From contig JAFMMJ010000002.1 in the NCBI GenBank assembly GCA_017859785.1, positions 1-64,000 of the forward strand: 64,000 nt of DNA. The letters run 5' to 3'. The DNA comes from Ilumatobacteraceae bacterium. Its GTDB lineage: Bacteria; Actinomycetota; Acidimicrobiia; Acidimicrobiales; Ilumatobacteraceae. Below, in pieces: positions 53,151 to 62,904 of this stretch; the first letter of the stretch is position 1; every line of letters starts with the position of its first letter. Both the position numbers and the translations under genes were made by a program. Below the pieces are notes generated by a model, which did not search any database, had not been told where the DNA came from, and saw only the letters and a program-made list of their open reading frames with translations.

Positions 53151-54598
53151 TCGCCATGGCGACCGGTCTCGGTCTCGACGCGGTCGCGGGGCGAATCCCG
53201 TCCCGATTGCTGCTCGCTGTGGAGACGTCGGGTCTCGCGCTCGACGCCGCTGAGGTGGTGGTCTCCGACGTCCATCACGACTCACGGGAGGTCACATCCG
53301 GCTCGTTGTTCGCCTGCTTGGTCGGCGCCCGCCATGACGGGCACGACCACGCGGCGGAGGCGGTTGACCGCGGCGCGGTCGCGCTGCTCGTCGAGCGACC
53401 CCTTGAACTCGAGGTTCCCCAGATCGTGGTGACCGATACGCGCGAGGCGATGGCCCACATCGCGGTCGCGGTCCACGGGGATCCGGCGACGAAGCTGCTC
53501 ATGGTGGGGATCACCGGCACGAACGGCAAGACCACCGTCGCTCAACTCCTCGGTCAGGTGCTCTCGGCTGCCGGACATGACGTCGAGGTGTTCGGCACGC
53601 TGAGCGGGCCTCGAACCACCCCCGAAGCCTCCGACCTCCAGCGGGGTCTTGCCCGATCGGTGGTCGACGGTCGAACGGCGGTGGTGATGGAGGTCTCCTC
53701 CCACGCGCTGGTCCTCGACCGCGTCACCGGGGTCCGGTTCGACCTTGCCGTGTTCACCAATCTCGGACGAGATCACCTCGACCTCCACGACACGACCGAG
53801 GAATACTTCCGCGCCAAGGCTCGGCTGTTCTCCACCGACTTCTGCGAACGCGCGTTGGTGAACGCCGACGACATCCACGGACGCCTGCTCATCGACGGTG
53901 CTGAGGTGCCGACACAGGCCTACGCGCTGGCCGAGGCCACCGAGGTGGAGCTCGGTGTTACCTCGCTGTCGTTCTCGTGGAGGGGGCATCAGGTCAGCCT
54001 CCCGATGGGGGGAGCGGTCAACGTGCACAACGCGCTGGCAGTGCTTGACTCGGCGGTGCTCCTCGGCGTCGATGAGTCCTCAGCGGTCGCCGCGCTCGGT
54101 CGATGCGCGCCGGTGCCCGGCCGGTTCGAGCCAGTGACTTCGTCGGATCCGACCGCTCCTCTCGTCGTGGTCGACTACGCCCATACACCCGAGGCCCTCG
54201 AGCGTCTGATCCAAGGCGCGAGGGAGGCCGCTCCGACCGCTCGCTGCACGGTCGTCATCGGATGTGGAGGGGAGCGCGACCGGGAGAAGCGTCCCGAGAT
54301 GGGTCGTGCCGCCCTCGCCGCCGACCGCGCCGTGCTGACCTCGGACAACCCGCGGGGTGAACGCCCCGAGAAGATCCTGTCGGACATGCTCTCGGGTATG
54401 TCGGAAGCCGAGCGAGGCACCGTGCTCGTCGAGGTGGACCGCGAGGCCGCCATCCGCCGCGCCATCGTCGAGGCCGGCGCTGGAGAGATCGTGCTGATCG
54501 CTGGCAAGGGACATGAGACGACCCAGGAGGGGGCGGACGGCCTCAGGCACTTCGACGACCGAGAGATCGCCCGCGCCGCGCTCGGGGTCGACCGATGA
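53147..54598 (+). CDS. murE: UDP-N-acetylmuramyl-tripeptide synthetase (meso-DAP adding)
   Basis: A 483-residue Mur ligase adding the third stem residue to UDP-MurNAc-L-Ala-D-Glu. GITGTNGKTTVAQLL is the ATP loop, and SDNPRGERP carries the DNPR motif that selects meso-diaminopimelate. Three Mur domains are complete. The GTG at 53147 overlaps the ftsI stop; an in-frame ATG at 53156 is an alternative. Its stop overlaps mraY by four bases. Confidence 0.96.
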   Translation: MIAMATGLGLDAVAGRIPSRLLLAVETSGLALDAAEVVVSDVHHDSREVTSGSLFACLVGARHDGHDHAAEAVDRGAVALLVERPLELEVPQIVVTDTREAMAHIAVAVHGDPATKLLMVGITGTNGKTTVAQLLGQVLSAAGHDVEVFGTLSGPRTTPEASDLQRGLARSVVDGRTAVVMEVSSHALVLDRVTGVRFDLAVFTNLGRDHLDLHDTTEEYFRAKARLFSTDFCERALVNADDIHGRLLIDGAEVPTQAYALAEATEVELGVTSLSFSWRGHQVSLPMGGAVNVHNALAVLDSAVLLGVDESSAVAALGRCAPVPGRFEPVTSSDPTAPLVVVDYAHTPEALERLIQGAREAAPTARCTVVIGCGGERDREKRPEMGRAALAADRAVLTSDNPRGERPEKILSDMLSGMSEAERGTVLVEVDREAAIRRAIVEAGAGEIVLIAGKGHETTQEGADGLRHFDDREIARAALGVDR

Positions 54599-55644
54599 TC
54601 GCGATCATGATTGCCGGGGCGGTGTCGGCCCTCGTGTCGCTTCTCGGCACACGATTCCTGATCGTGTACTTCCAGGCGCGCGGACAGGGTCAGCCGATCC
54701 TCGTGGAGGATGACCGGACGCTCGGTCTCGAGCACCACATGCCGAAGCAAGGCACACCGACGATGGGTGGTCTCGCCATCATCGGCGCGGCGCTCATCGG
54801 CTGGATCGTCGCCCACGTCCGCGATCTCCCCTTCTCCGATCAAGCGATGATCGTGTGGGTCGGGGTCTTGGCGATGGCCGCGATGGGTTTCGCCGACGAC
54901 TGGATCAAGGTTCGCAAGCGCCACAACCGCGGCATCTTCTGGAAGCAGAAGAACTACCTCACCATGCTGATGAGTTTCGGTATGGCGTGGTGGTTGGTCG
55001 CCTCCACTGGCATCTCTGAGACCATCAGCCTGACTCGGGCTGGTGATCTCGGCTTCGACGTTCCCCAGTTCGTGTGGATCCTGTGGGCGGGCCTACTCAT
55101 CTGGGCGACCACGAACGCGGTGAACGTGACCGACGGACTCGACGGACTCGCCGGCGGCTCGGCCCTCATGGGTTTCGGGGCGTTCACCATCATTGGCTAC
55201 TGGGCCTTCAGGAACCCCGACATCTACGAGGTGGTCAACCCACTCGACATGGGAGTGCTCGCCGCCGCCTTCGCAGGCGCATGTCTCGGCTTTCTCTGGT
55301 GGAACGCGGCTCCCGCACGGATCTTCATGGGCGATGTCGGGGCTCTCGGTATCGGTTCGGCCCTCGCCTTCTCGGCGCTGACCATGAATACCCACCTCCT
55401 GCTCGTTCTCATCTGCGGGATCAACGTTGTCGAGGCAGGTTCTGTCGCGGTGCAGATGGCGGTCTTCAAGGCCTCAGGACGTCGTCGCCGACTCTTCCGA
55501 ATGTCGCCGATCCATCACCACTTCGAACTCGGAGGTTGGCCCGAGACCACCGTGATCATTCGCTTCTGGCTGCTCGCCGCCGTCTCGGTCGCCTCGGCGC
55601 TCGCGATCTTCATCGGTGACTTCACGAGGATCGCGGCCCGATGA
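54595..55644 (+). CDS. mraY: Phospho-N-acetylmuramoyl-pentapeptide transferase
   Basis: A 349-residue polytopic membrane enzyme with about ten helices that makes lipid I. KQGTPTMGG near the first loop, FADDWIKV (catalytic Asp pair), NAVNVTDGLDGLAGG, and the HHHFEL His motif (SPIHHHFELGGW) are intact. It directly follows murE (ATGA) and precedes murD (ATGA). murF, normally between murE and mraY, is missing here. Confidence 0.97.
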   Translation: MIAIMIAGAVSALVSLLGTRFLIVYFQARGQGQPILVEDDRTLGLEHHMPKQGTPTMGGLAIIGAALIGWIVAHVRDLPFSDQAMIVWVGVLAMAAMGFADDWIKVRKRHNRGIFWKQKNYLTMLMSFGMAWWLVASTGISETISLTRAGDLGFDVPQFVWILWAGLLIWATTNAVNVTDGLDGLAGGSALMGFGAFTIIGYWAFRNPDIYEVVNPLDMGVLAAAFAGACLGFLWWNAAPARIFMGDVGALGIGSALAFSALTMNTHLLLVLICGINVVEAGSVAVQMAVFKASGRRRRLFRMSPIHHHFELGGWPETTVIIRFWLLAAVSVASALAIFIGDFTRIAAR

Positions 55645-56993
55645 CGATCACGTCGCTCGTGCACGGACTCGGGATCGCTGGAGCGGCAACCGCTCGCGCG
55701 ATGCAGCGCCTCGGTCACCGAGTCGTCGTGACCGACGACGTGATCGACGACGCAAAGGTCGCGGAGGCCGCCCGGCTCGGTCTCGAGATCGAGCAGCCAC
55801 CCACCAACCTCGATCAGTTCGTCCGCTCGTTCGATCTGATCTCTCCGGCCCCGGGCGTAGCGGAGTCGCATCCGCTGATCCGAGCCGCGCGATCAGCGGA
55901 TCGGCGCATCGCCAGCGAGATCGAACTGGCCTGGATGTGGGAGCGGGAGCGAACCGGAGGCGCGCGCCCGATGGTGGCGGTCACCGGCACTGACGGCAAG
56001 ACGACCACGGTCTCGATGGTCGCGGCGATGCTCGAATCGGCGGGCCGTCGCACGGTTGCCTGCGGAAACACCGATACTCCGCTCCTCGATGCCCTCGAGA
56101 TGGATGTCGACGTGTACGTGGTGGAGTGCTCAAGCTTCCGGCTCGCCTTCACCGAGGAGTTCCACGCCGAAGCCGCGATCTGGCTCAACCTCGCTCCTGA
56201 TCACCTCAACTGGCACGACTCAATGGCGACCTACGAGGCCGCGAAGGCGAAGATCTTTCATCAGCAGACGCCCGGGGATGTCTCGATCGGCAACATCGAC
56301 GATCCGATCGTCAGGCGTCATCTCGCCGGTTCGCCGGGACGGAAGGTGTCGGTGGGAGAGGGCGGCGATTACCGCTGCATCGATGGCGATCTGGTGTGCC
56401 CCGCCGGGGTCATCATCGGAGCACGGGAGATGCGCCGCAGCCTTCCCCACGACATCTCGAACGGTCTCGCGGCGGCCGCCTCGGTGCTCGAGACGGGTCT
56501 CGCCACCGTCGATGAGGTGGCCGGTGCGCTCGCCGCCTTCGAAGCCCCCGCCCATCGGATCTCGCTCGTTGGGCGAGTTGACGGCATCGAGTGCTTCAAC
56601 GATTCGAAGGCGACCACCCCGCACGCCGCCCTCGCTGCCATCCGCTCCTTTCCGAGCATCGTGCTGATCGCTGGGGGTCGCAACAAAGACCTCGATCTCA
56701 GCGTGCTGGCCGAAGCCCGCGATCACATCCGCGGGGTCATCGCGATCGGTGAGGCCGCAGCGGAGATCGAAGCGGTGTTCGCGCCCGGTGTACCGGTGCG
56801 ACACGCGGGGTCGATGGAGTCCGCGGTGCGCGCGGCGATTGAGGAGGCGTCCAATGGCGATGTCGTCCTTCTCTCGCCGGCCTGCGCGAGTTTCGATTGG
56901 TATCCGGCCGGTGGGTACGCCGCTCGGGGGGAGCACTTCGCTCGCGTGGTCGATGACCTCGCTCGGGCGGGTGTGATGGTGAAGGGAGCATGA
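55641..56993 (+). CDS. murD: UDP-N-acetylmuramoylalanine--D-glutamate ligase
   Basis: A 450-residue Mur ligase adding D-Glu. The N-terminal Rossmann domain (VHGLGIAGAATARAM) is followed by VTGTDGKTTTVSM for ATP, LNLAPDHLNWHDSMATYEAAKAKI in the central domain, FNDSKATTPHAALAAI and LLSPACASFDWYPAGGYAARGEHF at the C-terminus. The loop has Asp where Asn is usual in GTNGK, a common variant. It overlaps mraY; ftsW begins one base after its stop. Confidence 0.96.
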   Translation: MTITSLVHGLGIAGAATARAMQRLGHRVVVTDDVIDDAKVAEAARLGLEIEQPPTNLDQFVRSFDLISPAPGVAESHPLIRAARSADRRIASEIELAWMWERERTGGARPMVAVTGTDGKTTTVSMVAAMLESAGRRTVACGNTDTPLLDALEMDVDVYVVECSSFRLAFTEEFHAEAAIWLNLAPDHLNWHDSMATYEAAKAKIFHQQTPGDVSIGNIDDPIVRRHLAGSPGRKVSVGEGGDYRCIDGDLVCPAGVIIGAREMRRSLPHDISNGLAAAASVLETGLATVDEVAGALAAFEAPAHRISLVGRVDGIECFNDSKATTPHAALAAIRSFPSIVLIAGGRNKDLDLSVLAEARDHIRGVIAIGEAAAEIEAVFAPGVPVRHAGSMESAVRAAIEEASNGDVVLLSPACASFDWYPAGGYAARGEHFARVVDDLARAGVMVKGA

Positions 56994-56994
56994 C

Positions 56995-58290
56995 ATGGGT
57001 CTCGCGCTGATCAGGGGGGACGATCTCGCCCGGCGCCGCCGAGCGGCGGTCGAGAAGGGACGTGAGAGCGGTCGAGGGAGCCGACGCCATCAAGACTCGC
57101 GCGGCCGCGAGGGCCTTGCGGGCGCCCTGCGGCGGGAGCAGCTCGATACCGCGCCGCTCTCGTACTACGCGATCATGGTCGTGGTCGCCGTGCTCGTCCT
57201 CCTCGGGTTGGTGATGCTCCTGTCGGCTTCGGCGGCCAAGAACGTCGGAGGGGACGCCTCGCCCTACTCAATGGTCCTGAGGCAGTTGATGTGGACGGCG
57301 CTTGGGATCCTCGGAATGCTTCTCGCGATGCGTGTGCCGTATCGCTCGATCAGGCCGGTCGCGCTTCCGGCGGCAATCCTCGGGTTCGCGATGATGGGCC
57401 TCCCGTTCGTCGATGGGGTCGGCAAGGAGGTCAACGACGCGCGGTCGTGGGTGAACCTCGGGCCGATCGGGTTCCAGCCTTCGGAGATGCTGAAGATCCT
57501 CGTGATCGTCCTGGCCGCCGACATGGTGGCCCGCCGTGAGCGTTCCGTCGGCGACTGGAGGGTGATGGCGGTCCCGGTCGCGGGACTCGGCGGGCTCGCC
57601 TCTGCCGCCTGTATGGCCCAGGGTGACGTCGGCTCCGCCGTCGTGCTCATGGCCGTGGTGATGACGATGCTGCTGTTCTCTGGGGCCCCGTTGCGGCATA
57701 TCGGGGCGATCGCGGGAGCCAGTGGTTTCGTGCTCCTCCTCGTCGTCATGGCTACGCCGCGGCGTTTCAACCGGTTCGTCGCCTTCCTCGACGTCGAGGG
57801 CAACAAGGACTACCTCGCGTACCAGTCCTGGCAGGGCCTGCTGTCGATCGCCAACGGAGGTCTGACCGGCTCGGGTATCGGGGGGAGTCGGTCGAAACTC
57901 GGCTACCTCCCGCTCGCGCACAGTGACTTCATCTTCGCGATCGTCGCCGACGAGCTCGGCATCGTCGGATCGGTCGCCGTCATCGGTGGGTTCGGAATGC
58001 TCGTTTGGTTTGGGATCCAGGCCGCTCTGGCGGCTCCTGATCGATTCGGGCAGATGCTCGCCGCCGGAATCGCCTCGTGGTTCGGTCTGCAAACCCTCGT
58101 GAACGTCGGCGGAGTCGTGGCGATCATGCCGGTCACGGGCATCACCCTCCCGTTCTTCTCATACGGTGGCTCGTCGATGTCGACCTCGCTGGTCGCCGCC
58201 GGCTTGCTGCTCAATGTCGCCCGTCGAGGCGTGTCCGAACGCTCGGAGGCCCCGGCACCCGGACGTCGTCGCACCTCGAAGGCCCGCTGA
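56995..58290 (+). CDS. ftsW: Peptidoglycan glycosyltransferase FtsW (SEDS)
   Basis: A 431-residue SEDS polymerase. A basic N-terminal tail of about 55 residues precedes about ten helices. NDARSWVNLGPIGFQPSEMLKI is the family signature, HSDFIFAIVADELGIVG contains the catalytic Asp region, and TGITLPFFSYGGSSM closes the core. It polymerises septal glycan with FtsI. It starts at ATG 56995, one base after murD. Confidence 0.95.
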   Translation: MGLALIRGDDLARRRRAAVEKGRESGRGSRRHQDSRGREGLAGALRREQLDTAPLSYYAIMVVVAVLVLLGLVMLLSASAAKNVGGDASPYSMVLRQLMWTALGILGMLLAMRVPYRSIRPVALPAAILGFAMMGLPFVDGVGKEVNDARSWVNLGPIGFQPSEMLKILVIVLAADMVARRERSVGDWRVMAVPVAGLGGLASAACMAQGDVGSAVVLMAVVMTMLLFSGAPLRHIGAIAGASGFVLLLVVMATPRRFNRFVAFLDVEGNKDYLAYQSWQGLLSIANGGLTGSGIGGSRSKLGYLPLAHSDFIFAIVADELGIVGSVAVIGGFGMLVWFGIQAALAAPDRFGQMLAAGIASWFGLQTLVNVGGVVAIMPVTGITLPFFSYGGSSMSTSLVAAGLLLNVARRGVSERSEAPAPGRRRTSKAR

Positions 58291-58304
58291 GGTCCGGGCG
58301 CGTC

Positions 58305-59411
58305 GTGGCCGGGATCCGACTGCTGGTCGCCGGGGGTGGCACCGCCGGGCACGTTCTGCCCGCGATCTCGGTGCTCGAAGCCGCGATGGCCAGTGGGTAT
58401 CGGGCCGAGGAACTGCACTACGTCGGGTCCACCCGTGGGGTGGAGCAGGAGATGGTCCCGCCGCTCGGCGTGCCGTTCACCCTGCTGCGCGTCGTCGGGT
58501 TGCAGCGCCGACTCACCGCTTCCAACCTGCTCTTCGCGCCCCTCATGGTGGCGGCGGTCCTATCCTCGCTCGTTCTGCTTCGGCGCCGTCGACCGGCGGT
58601 CGTCGTGTCGGTCGGTGGTTATGCGAGTCTCCCTCCGGTCCTCGCCGCTCGGCTGCTTCGAATCCCGGTCGTCGTCGTGAGCTACGACCGGCGTCCCGGT
58701 CGAGCGAGCGCACTCAGCGCCCGGTTCGCAGCCGCGTCCGCTGTCGCGTTCCCTGATTCCGCGCTCCCGCGGGCGACGTTCACCGGCGCCCCGTTGCGCC
58801 GAGCCATCCTCACCGCCGATCGGGTGGGAGGTCGAGTGACGGCTCGGTCAAGGCTGGGCATCGACGACGACCGATTCCTCGTGGTCGCCCTCGGAGGCTC
58901 CCTCGGTTCGGCCGCCTTGAACGCCGCCGTCATCCGGCTGGTGGAGGACCGCATCGCTGATCGGGGGCTCGCGGTCATCCATCTCGCTGGCCGTCGATTC
59001 GTCGACGGGCTACCGGACGCGCTCGACGGTTCTACCGGAATCCTCTACGCGCCCTCGGGATTCAGCGACGAAATGGCGACGCTCTACGAGGCAGCCGATG
59101 TGGTCATTGGTCGTGGGGGTGCCAGCACGGTGCACGAGGTCGCCGCTGTCGGTGTCCCGTCGGTGCTCGTGCCGTGGGACGGAGCCGCCGAGGACCACCA
59201 GCGAGAGAACGTGCGTTGGCTCGCCGAGAGTGGAGGAGCGGTCGCGCTCTCGGAGATGGAACTCGGCGGACTCGGCTCGCTCGTCGATGAGCTCCGCGCC
59301 GACCGAGCCCGTCTCGACGACCTCGCGCGGCGAGCACGCGAGTTGGGTGAGGTCAGTCGGTCGGGACGCCTGTCGAAACTGATCGACGCGGTGGCGGATG
59401 GTGACACCTAA
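58305..59411 (+). CDS. murG: MurG-like UDP-GlcNAc--lipid I transferase
   Basis: A 368-residue GT28 enzyme that makes lipid II on the cytoplasmic membrane face. GGTAGHVLPAISV (His16), SVGGYASLPPVLAA, the LGGSLGSAALNAAV loop and GRGGASTVHEVAAVGVPSVLVPWDGAAEDHQRENV are in the expected order. The segment usually HEQN.x.PG.N reads SYDRRPGRAS (127-130 Tyr-Asp-Arg-Arg), so part of the acceptor loop differs. Start is GTG 58305, 14 bases after ftsW. Confidence 0.92.
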   Translation: MAGIRLLVAGGGTAGHVLPAISVLEAAMASGYRAEELHYVGSTRGVEQEMVPPLGVPFTLLRVVGLQRRLTASNLLFAPLMVAAVLSSLVLLRRRRPAVVVSVGGYASLPPVLAARLLRIPVVVVSYDRRPGRASALSARFAAASAVAFPDSALPRATFTGAPLRRAILTADRVGGRVTARSRLGIDDDRFLVVALGGSLGSAALNAAVIRLVEDRIADRGLAVIHLAGRRFVDGLPDALDGSTGILYAPSGFSDEMATLYEAADVVIGRGGASTVHEVAAVGVPSVLVPWDGAAEDHQRENVRWLAESGGAVALSEMELGGLGSLVDELRADRARLDDLARRARELGEVSRSGRLSKLIDAVADGDT

Positions 59412-60840
59412 CGTGACCGAGGTGAGCCCACAGCGCCTGCCGACGGTGATCCCCGACCTCTCGGAGCGGCGTCGGATTCACGTCGTCGGTGTCGGCGGGC
59501 CCGGGATGAGCGCGGTGGCGATCGCGCTCGCTGGCATGGGGCACGACGTATCGGGCAGTGACATCCGCGAGCGGCAGGTGCTCGAGCGACTTCGGGCCGC
59601 TGGAGTTCGCGTTCATATCGGCCACGACCGCCGCCACGTGCACGACTGCGATGTGGTCACCGCCTCCACGGCGATCCCCGTCGATCTCAACGAATTGGAC
59701 GAGGCGCGAAAGCGCGGGATCTCGGTGACGTCTCGAGCCGGAATACTCGCGGCGATCTGCGCGAGGACGGGTGCGCTCGCGGTGGCCGGGACTCACGGAA
59801 AGACGACCACGTCCTCGATGCTCATGCTCATGCTCGCCGCCGGCGACCTGCGACCAGGGTTCATCATCGGTGGCGACGTGGCTGACGTCGGCACTGGAGC
59901 GGAGTGGACCGGCTCGGACTGGTTTGTCGTCGAGGCCGACGAGAGCGACGGTACCCACAGCCACCTTCCCCTGGTTGGCACCGTCCTGACCAACATCGAT
60001 CGCGATCATCTCGACCATTTCGGTTCCTTCGCCGCCTTAGTGGAGAGCTTCTCGGAGTATCTGGATCGTGTGGAGGGGCCGCGGGTGGTCTGTCTCGATG
60101 ACCCGGTCGCCGGGCCGCTTGCCCGTCGACCTGACTGCGTCTCCTACGGGCTCGACCCCGAGGCGCGTTACCGCGTCGTCGACGTGGTCGCGGCCGATGG
60201 GCGACAGGATTTCGCCGTGGAGCACCCCGGTGGTCGAACCGAGGTTCGCCTGCCGCTCCGTGGAATTCACAACGCGGTGAACGCGACGGGGGCGTTCGCC
60301 CTCGCGGTGGAGATCGGCGTCGATCCTGATGTGGCGGCCCGCGCTCTCGGTGCCTTCGGCGGCGTTGCTCGCCGGTTCGATATTCGAGCGGTTGACAACG
60401 GAGCCACCTTTGTCGACGACTACGCCCACCTCCCCGCCGAGATCGCCGCCGTCCTCGCTGCGGCGCGTCACTCGGGTGATGGTTGGAAGCGGGTGATCGC
60501 GGTGTTCCAGCCGAATCGGTTCAACCGGATGTCGGAGATCTGGCGCGACTACGCCCACTGCTTCGCAGAGGCCGACCTCGTGGTGTTGACCGACATCTAC
60601 GCCTCTGGCACGACGCCGATTCCCGGGGTCACCGGCAAACTCGTGGTCAACGCCGTCACTGAGGCCGACCCGACGAGACGAGTGGTGTGGATGCGTCAAC
60701 GCGAGGACCTGGTTCGTTTTCTCGCTTCGGAGGTGGGGGAGGGGGACGTGTGCATCTCGATGGGCTGTGGCGATATCGCCTCTCTTCCCGATGAGATCGT
60801 CGAAGCCCGGGTGCGCAGCGGGCGGGGTTCCGCGGCGTGA
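59398..60840 (+). CDS. murC: UDP-N-acetylmuramate--L-alanine ligase
   Basis: A 480-residue Mur ligase, first amino-acid-adding enzyme. VHVVGVGGPGMSAVAIALAGMG, AGTHGKTTTSSM (ATP loop), EADESDGTH and the YAHLPAEIAAVL and FQPNRFNRM segments identify MurC. The ATG at 59398 overlaps murG by 14 bases; the GTG at 59413 two bases after the murG stop is an alternative. Its stop overlaps murB by four bases. Confidence 0.95.
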   Translation: MVTPNVTEVSPQRLPTVIPDLSERRRIHVVGVGGPGMSAVAIALAGMGHDVSGSDIRERQVLERLRAAGVRVHIGHDRRHVHDCDVVTASTAIPVDLNELDEARKRGISVTSRAGILAAICARTGALAVAGTHGKTTTSSMLMLMLAAGDLRPGFIIGGDVADVGTGAEWTGSDWFVVEADESDGTHSHLPLVGTVLTNIDRDHLDHFGSFAALVESFSEYLDRVEGPRVVCLDDPVAGPLARRPDCVSYGLDPEARYRVVDVVAADGRQDFAVEHPGGRTEVRLPLRGIHNAVNATGAFALAVEIGVDPDVAARALGAFGGVARRFDIRAVDNGATFVDDYAHLPAEIAAVLAAARHSGDGWKRVIAVFQPNRFNRMSEIWRDYAHCFAEADLVVLTDIYASGTTPIPGVTGKLVVNAVTEADPTRRVVWMRQREDLVRFLASEVGEGDVCISMGCGDIASLPDEIVEARVRSGRGSAA

Positions 60841-61820
60841 AGGACCGAGGTTCGCTCGCCCTCGCGCTCGAGGCTGTCGCGGGAGTGGCGGTCGAGCGAG
60901 ATCGCCCTCTCGGCGAGCTGACCACCTATCGCATCGGGGGCTCGGCCGCCCTTACCGTCAGCGTTGGCGAGCGCACAGCACTCGTCGAGGTGGGACGGAT
61001 ACTTGCCGCGGCTGATGTGGCGACGGTCGTCCTCGGGAGGGGATCCAATGTCTTGGTCGCCGACACGGGTTTCAACGGTGTCGTTCTCCGGCTGGTTGGC
61101 GACTTCGAGGCGATCGCGATTCCGTCGGTCGTCGACGCTCGTGTGATTGAGGTGACCGCCGGCTCCGCGGCGCCGCTTCCTGTGGTGGCGCGACGTACGG
61201 CTGCCGCCGGACTCGGCGGCTTCGAGTGGGCGGTCGGTGTGCCGGGCACGATCGGTGGCGCGGTGCGGATGAACGCCGGTGGGCATGGTTCCGATATGGC
61301 GGCATCCATCGCTCGGGCGACGATCCTCAGGCTCGGTGGGGCATCGCGACGCGTAGAGGTCGCCGACCTCGGTTTCGGATTTCGAAGTTCGGGCATCGCG
61401 CCGGAGGACGTTGTGCTCGACGCCACACTCGTGTTGCGTCCGCGCGAGGCCGAACAGGCAGAGGCTGAGATCGACGAGATCGTTCGCTGGCGTCGTGAGC
61501 ACCAGCCGGGCGGGCAGAACTGTGGTTCCGTCTTTGTCAATCCGGTGCCGGGGGAGATCTCGGCGGGAGCTCTCATCGATGGGCTCGGCCTACGTGGACT
61601 TCGGGACGGAACCGCTGCGGTGTCGGAGAAGCACGCGAATTTCATTCTCTCTGAACCGGGTGGCGCCGCGTCCGACGTGGTCCGCCTGATGAGCCGTATC
61701 CGCGCGGAGGTTCTGGATCGCACCGGTCACGACCTGCGTTCGGAGGTGCGCCTGCTCGGCTTCGACGTCGAGGTCGCTGCGGCTGCCGGTGCCCGACCTG
61801 CTACCTCGGCTGGTCACTAG
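60837..61820 (+). CDS. murB: UDP-N-acetylenolpyruvoylglucosamine reductase
   Basis: A 327-residue FAD enzyme. LTTYRIGGSAAL and VLGRGSNVLVAD bind FAD, GVPGTIGGAVRMNAGG is the family signature, and QNCGSVFVNP with SEKHANFIL forms the catalytic C-terminal domain. It follows murC in GTGA overlap. MurA, the preceding enzyme of the pathway, is not in the window. Confidence 0.96.
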   Translation: MKDRGSLALALEAVAGVAVERDRPLGELTTYRIGGSAALTVSVGERTALVEVGRILAAADVATVVLGRGSNVLVADTGFNGVVLRLVGDFEAIAIPSVVDARVIEVTAGSAAPLPVVARRTAAAGLGGFEWAVGVPGTIGGAVRMNAGGHGSDMAASIARATILRLGGASRRVEVADLGFGFRSSGIAPEDVVLDATLVLRPREAEQAEAEIDEIVRWRREHQPGGQNCGSVFVNPVPGEISAGALIDGLGLRGLRDGTAAVSEKHANFILSEPGGAASDVVRLMSRIRAEVLDRTGHDLRSEVRLLGFDVEVAAAAGARPATSAGH

Positions 61821-61829
61821 GTTTCGCTC

Positions 61830-62759
61830 ATGGCCGATCGGGACTCCGAACAGCCCTCCGGGTTGCGGCGTGTGCTTTCCATCGTGGATGACGATGGCCC
61901 CGATTCGGTCTACCTCGACGGCGATCTCGACCCGGGCGGGGCTCGTCACCGGGTGGTAATCGTGGACGACGCCGGTGGCGGCCAGCCTCGAGCGACGCGG
62001 TCAGCCGCCGAGACTCGTCTGAGGGCCCGGCGGATCGCGGTCAATCGTCAAGCAGGCCGCCGTCGGCTTCGTCGACTGCTGGTGGTGGTCGCCCTTCTCC
62101 TCGTCGCGGTCGGCGTGCTCGCCTCGCTCGGCTCCTCCTCGTTCGGGGTGCGTGAAGCCAATGTGCGCGTGTCGGGCAACGTGTACACCGACCAGATCGC
62201 GCTTCGGGCGGCGATCGACTCGGTCATCGGCACTCCGGTCATCCTCGTTGACACCGACGAGCTTGAGGTCGAGATCGAGGCGATCCCTTGGGTCGACGAG
62301 GCCACCGTTCGCACCGACCTGCCCTATGGACTGGTGATCGAGATCTCCGAGCGAGAGCCGGTGCTCTCCTATCCGGGCCCCGATGACCTGTTTCGCGTGC
62401 TCGACGGCGAGGGTCGGGTGCTCGATGTGATCGACGGGTGGCCCTTTGAGTACCTCCTCCTCGTTGGCGTGGAGCCTCCGGCGCTCGCCGCGGGAGAGTT
62501 CGCGCCCCCCGGCTATGTCGGCGCGGCCACGCTCGGACGCACCTTGACCGGCTCGATCCTCGATCGGGTCGCCCTCATCCAGGTCGATGAGGCGGGAAAT
62601 GATCTCGTGGTCGTGCTCGACGACGATACGGAGATCCGATTCGGAGCCGCTCGGGATCTCTTCGCCAAGCTCGTTCGGCTTGAGACGGTGTACGCATCGG
62701 GGGCGGCGTCCTCGGCCGTGGTGATCGACGTATCCACGGACGAGGTGACGATCCGCTGA
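61830..62759 (+). CDS. ftsQ: Cell division protein FtsQ
   Basis: A 309-residue bitopic protein. A long acidic-then-basic cytoplasmic tail (about 1-84) precedes one helix (LLVVVALLLVAVGVLASLG), a POTRA domain (FGVREANVRVSGNVYTDQIALRAAID to VIEISEREPV) and an FtsQ beta domain. It docks FtsL/FtsB and the septal synthase. ATG 61830 lies nine bases after murB. Confidence 0.93.
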   Translation: MADRDSEQPSGLRRVLSIVDDDGPDSVYLDGDLDPGGARHRVVIVDDAGGGQPRATRSAAETRLRARRIAVNRQAGRRRLRRLLVVVALLLVAVGVLASLGSSSFGVREANVRVSGNVYTDQIALRAAIDSVIGTPVILVDTDELEVEIEAIPWVDEATVRTDLPYGLVIEISEREPVLSYPGPDDLFRVLDGEGRVLDVIDGWPFEYLLLVGVEPPALAAGEFAPPGYVGAATLGRTLTGSILDRVALIQVDEAGNDLVVVLDDDTEIRFGAARDLFAKLVRLETVYASGAASSAVVIDVSTDEVTIR

Positions 62760-62772
62760 CCTGCGCTAACAT
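62745..62772 (+). promoter_or_regulatory. Candidate ftsZ promoter
   Basis: GTGACG (62745-62750), 16 bases, then TAACAT (62767-62772) overlap the end of ftsQ. They would give a leader of about 125 bases for ftsZ. The leader (62760-62904) is AT-richer in part (AAAAATTTCTC) and contains an imperfect hairpin GGGTCCG/CGGAACC. ftsZ commonly has its own promoter in actinobacteria. Confidence 0.4.
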
Positions 62773-62904
62773 CCGACCAGCCCCGGAAGGGTCCGTAACT
62801 GCGGAACCGAAAAATTTCTCGCCGGGAACCACAGAACTGATGAGACGACTTCGCGACAGCAACCCGCTGACCAACCTGGGTTACGCGATGGAAGGGACCC
62901 TGAG

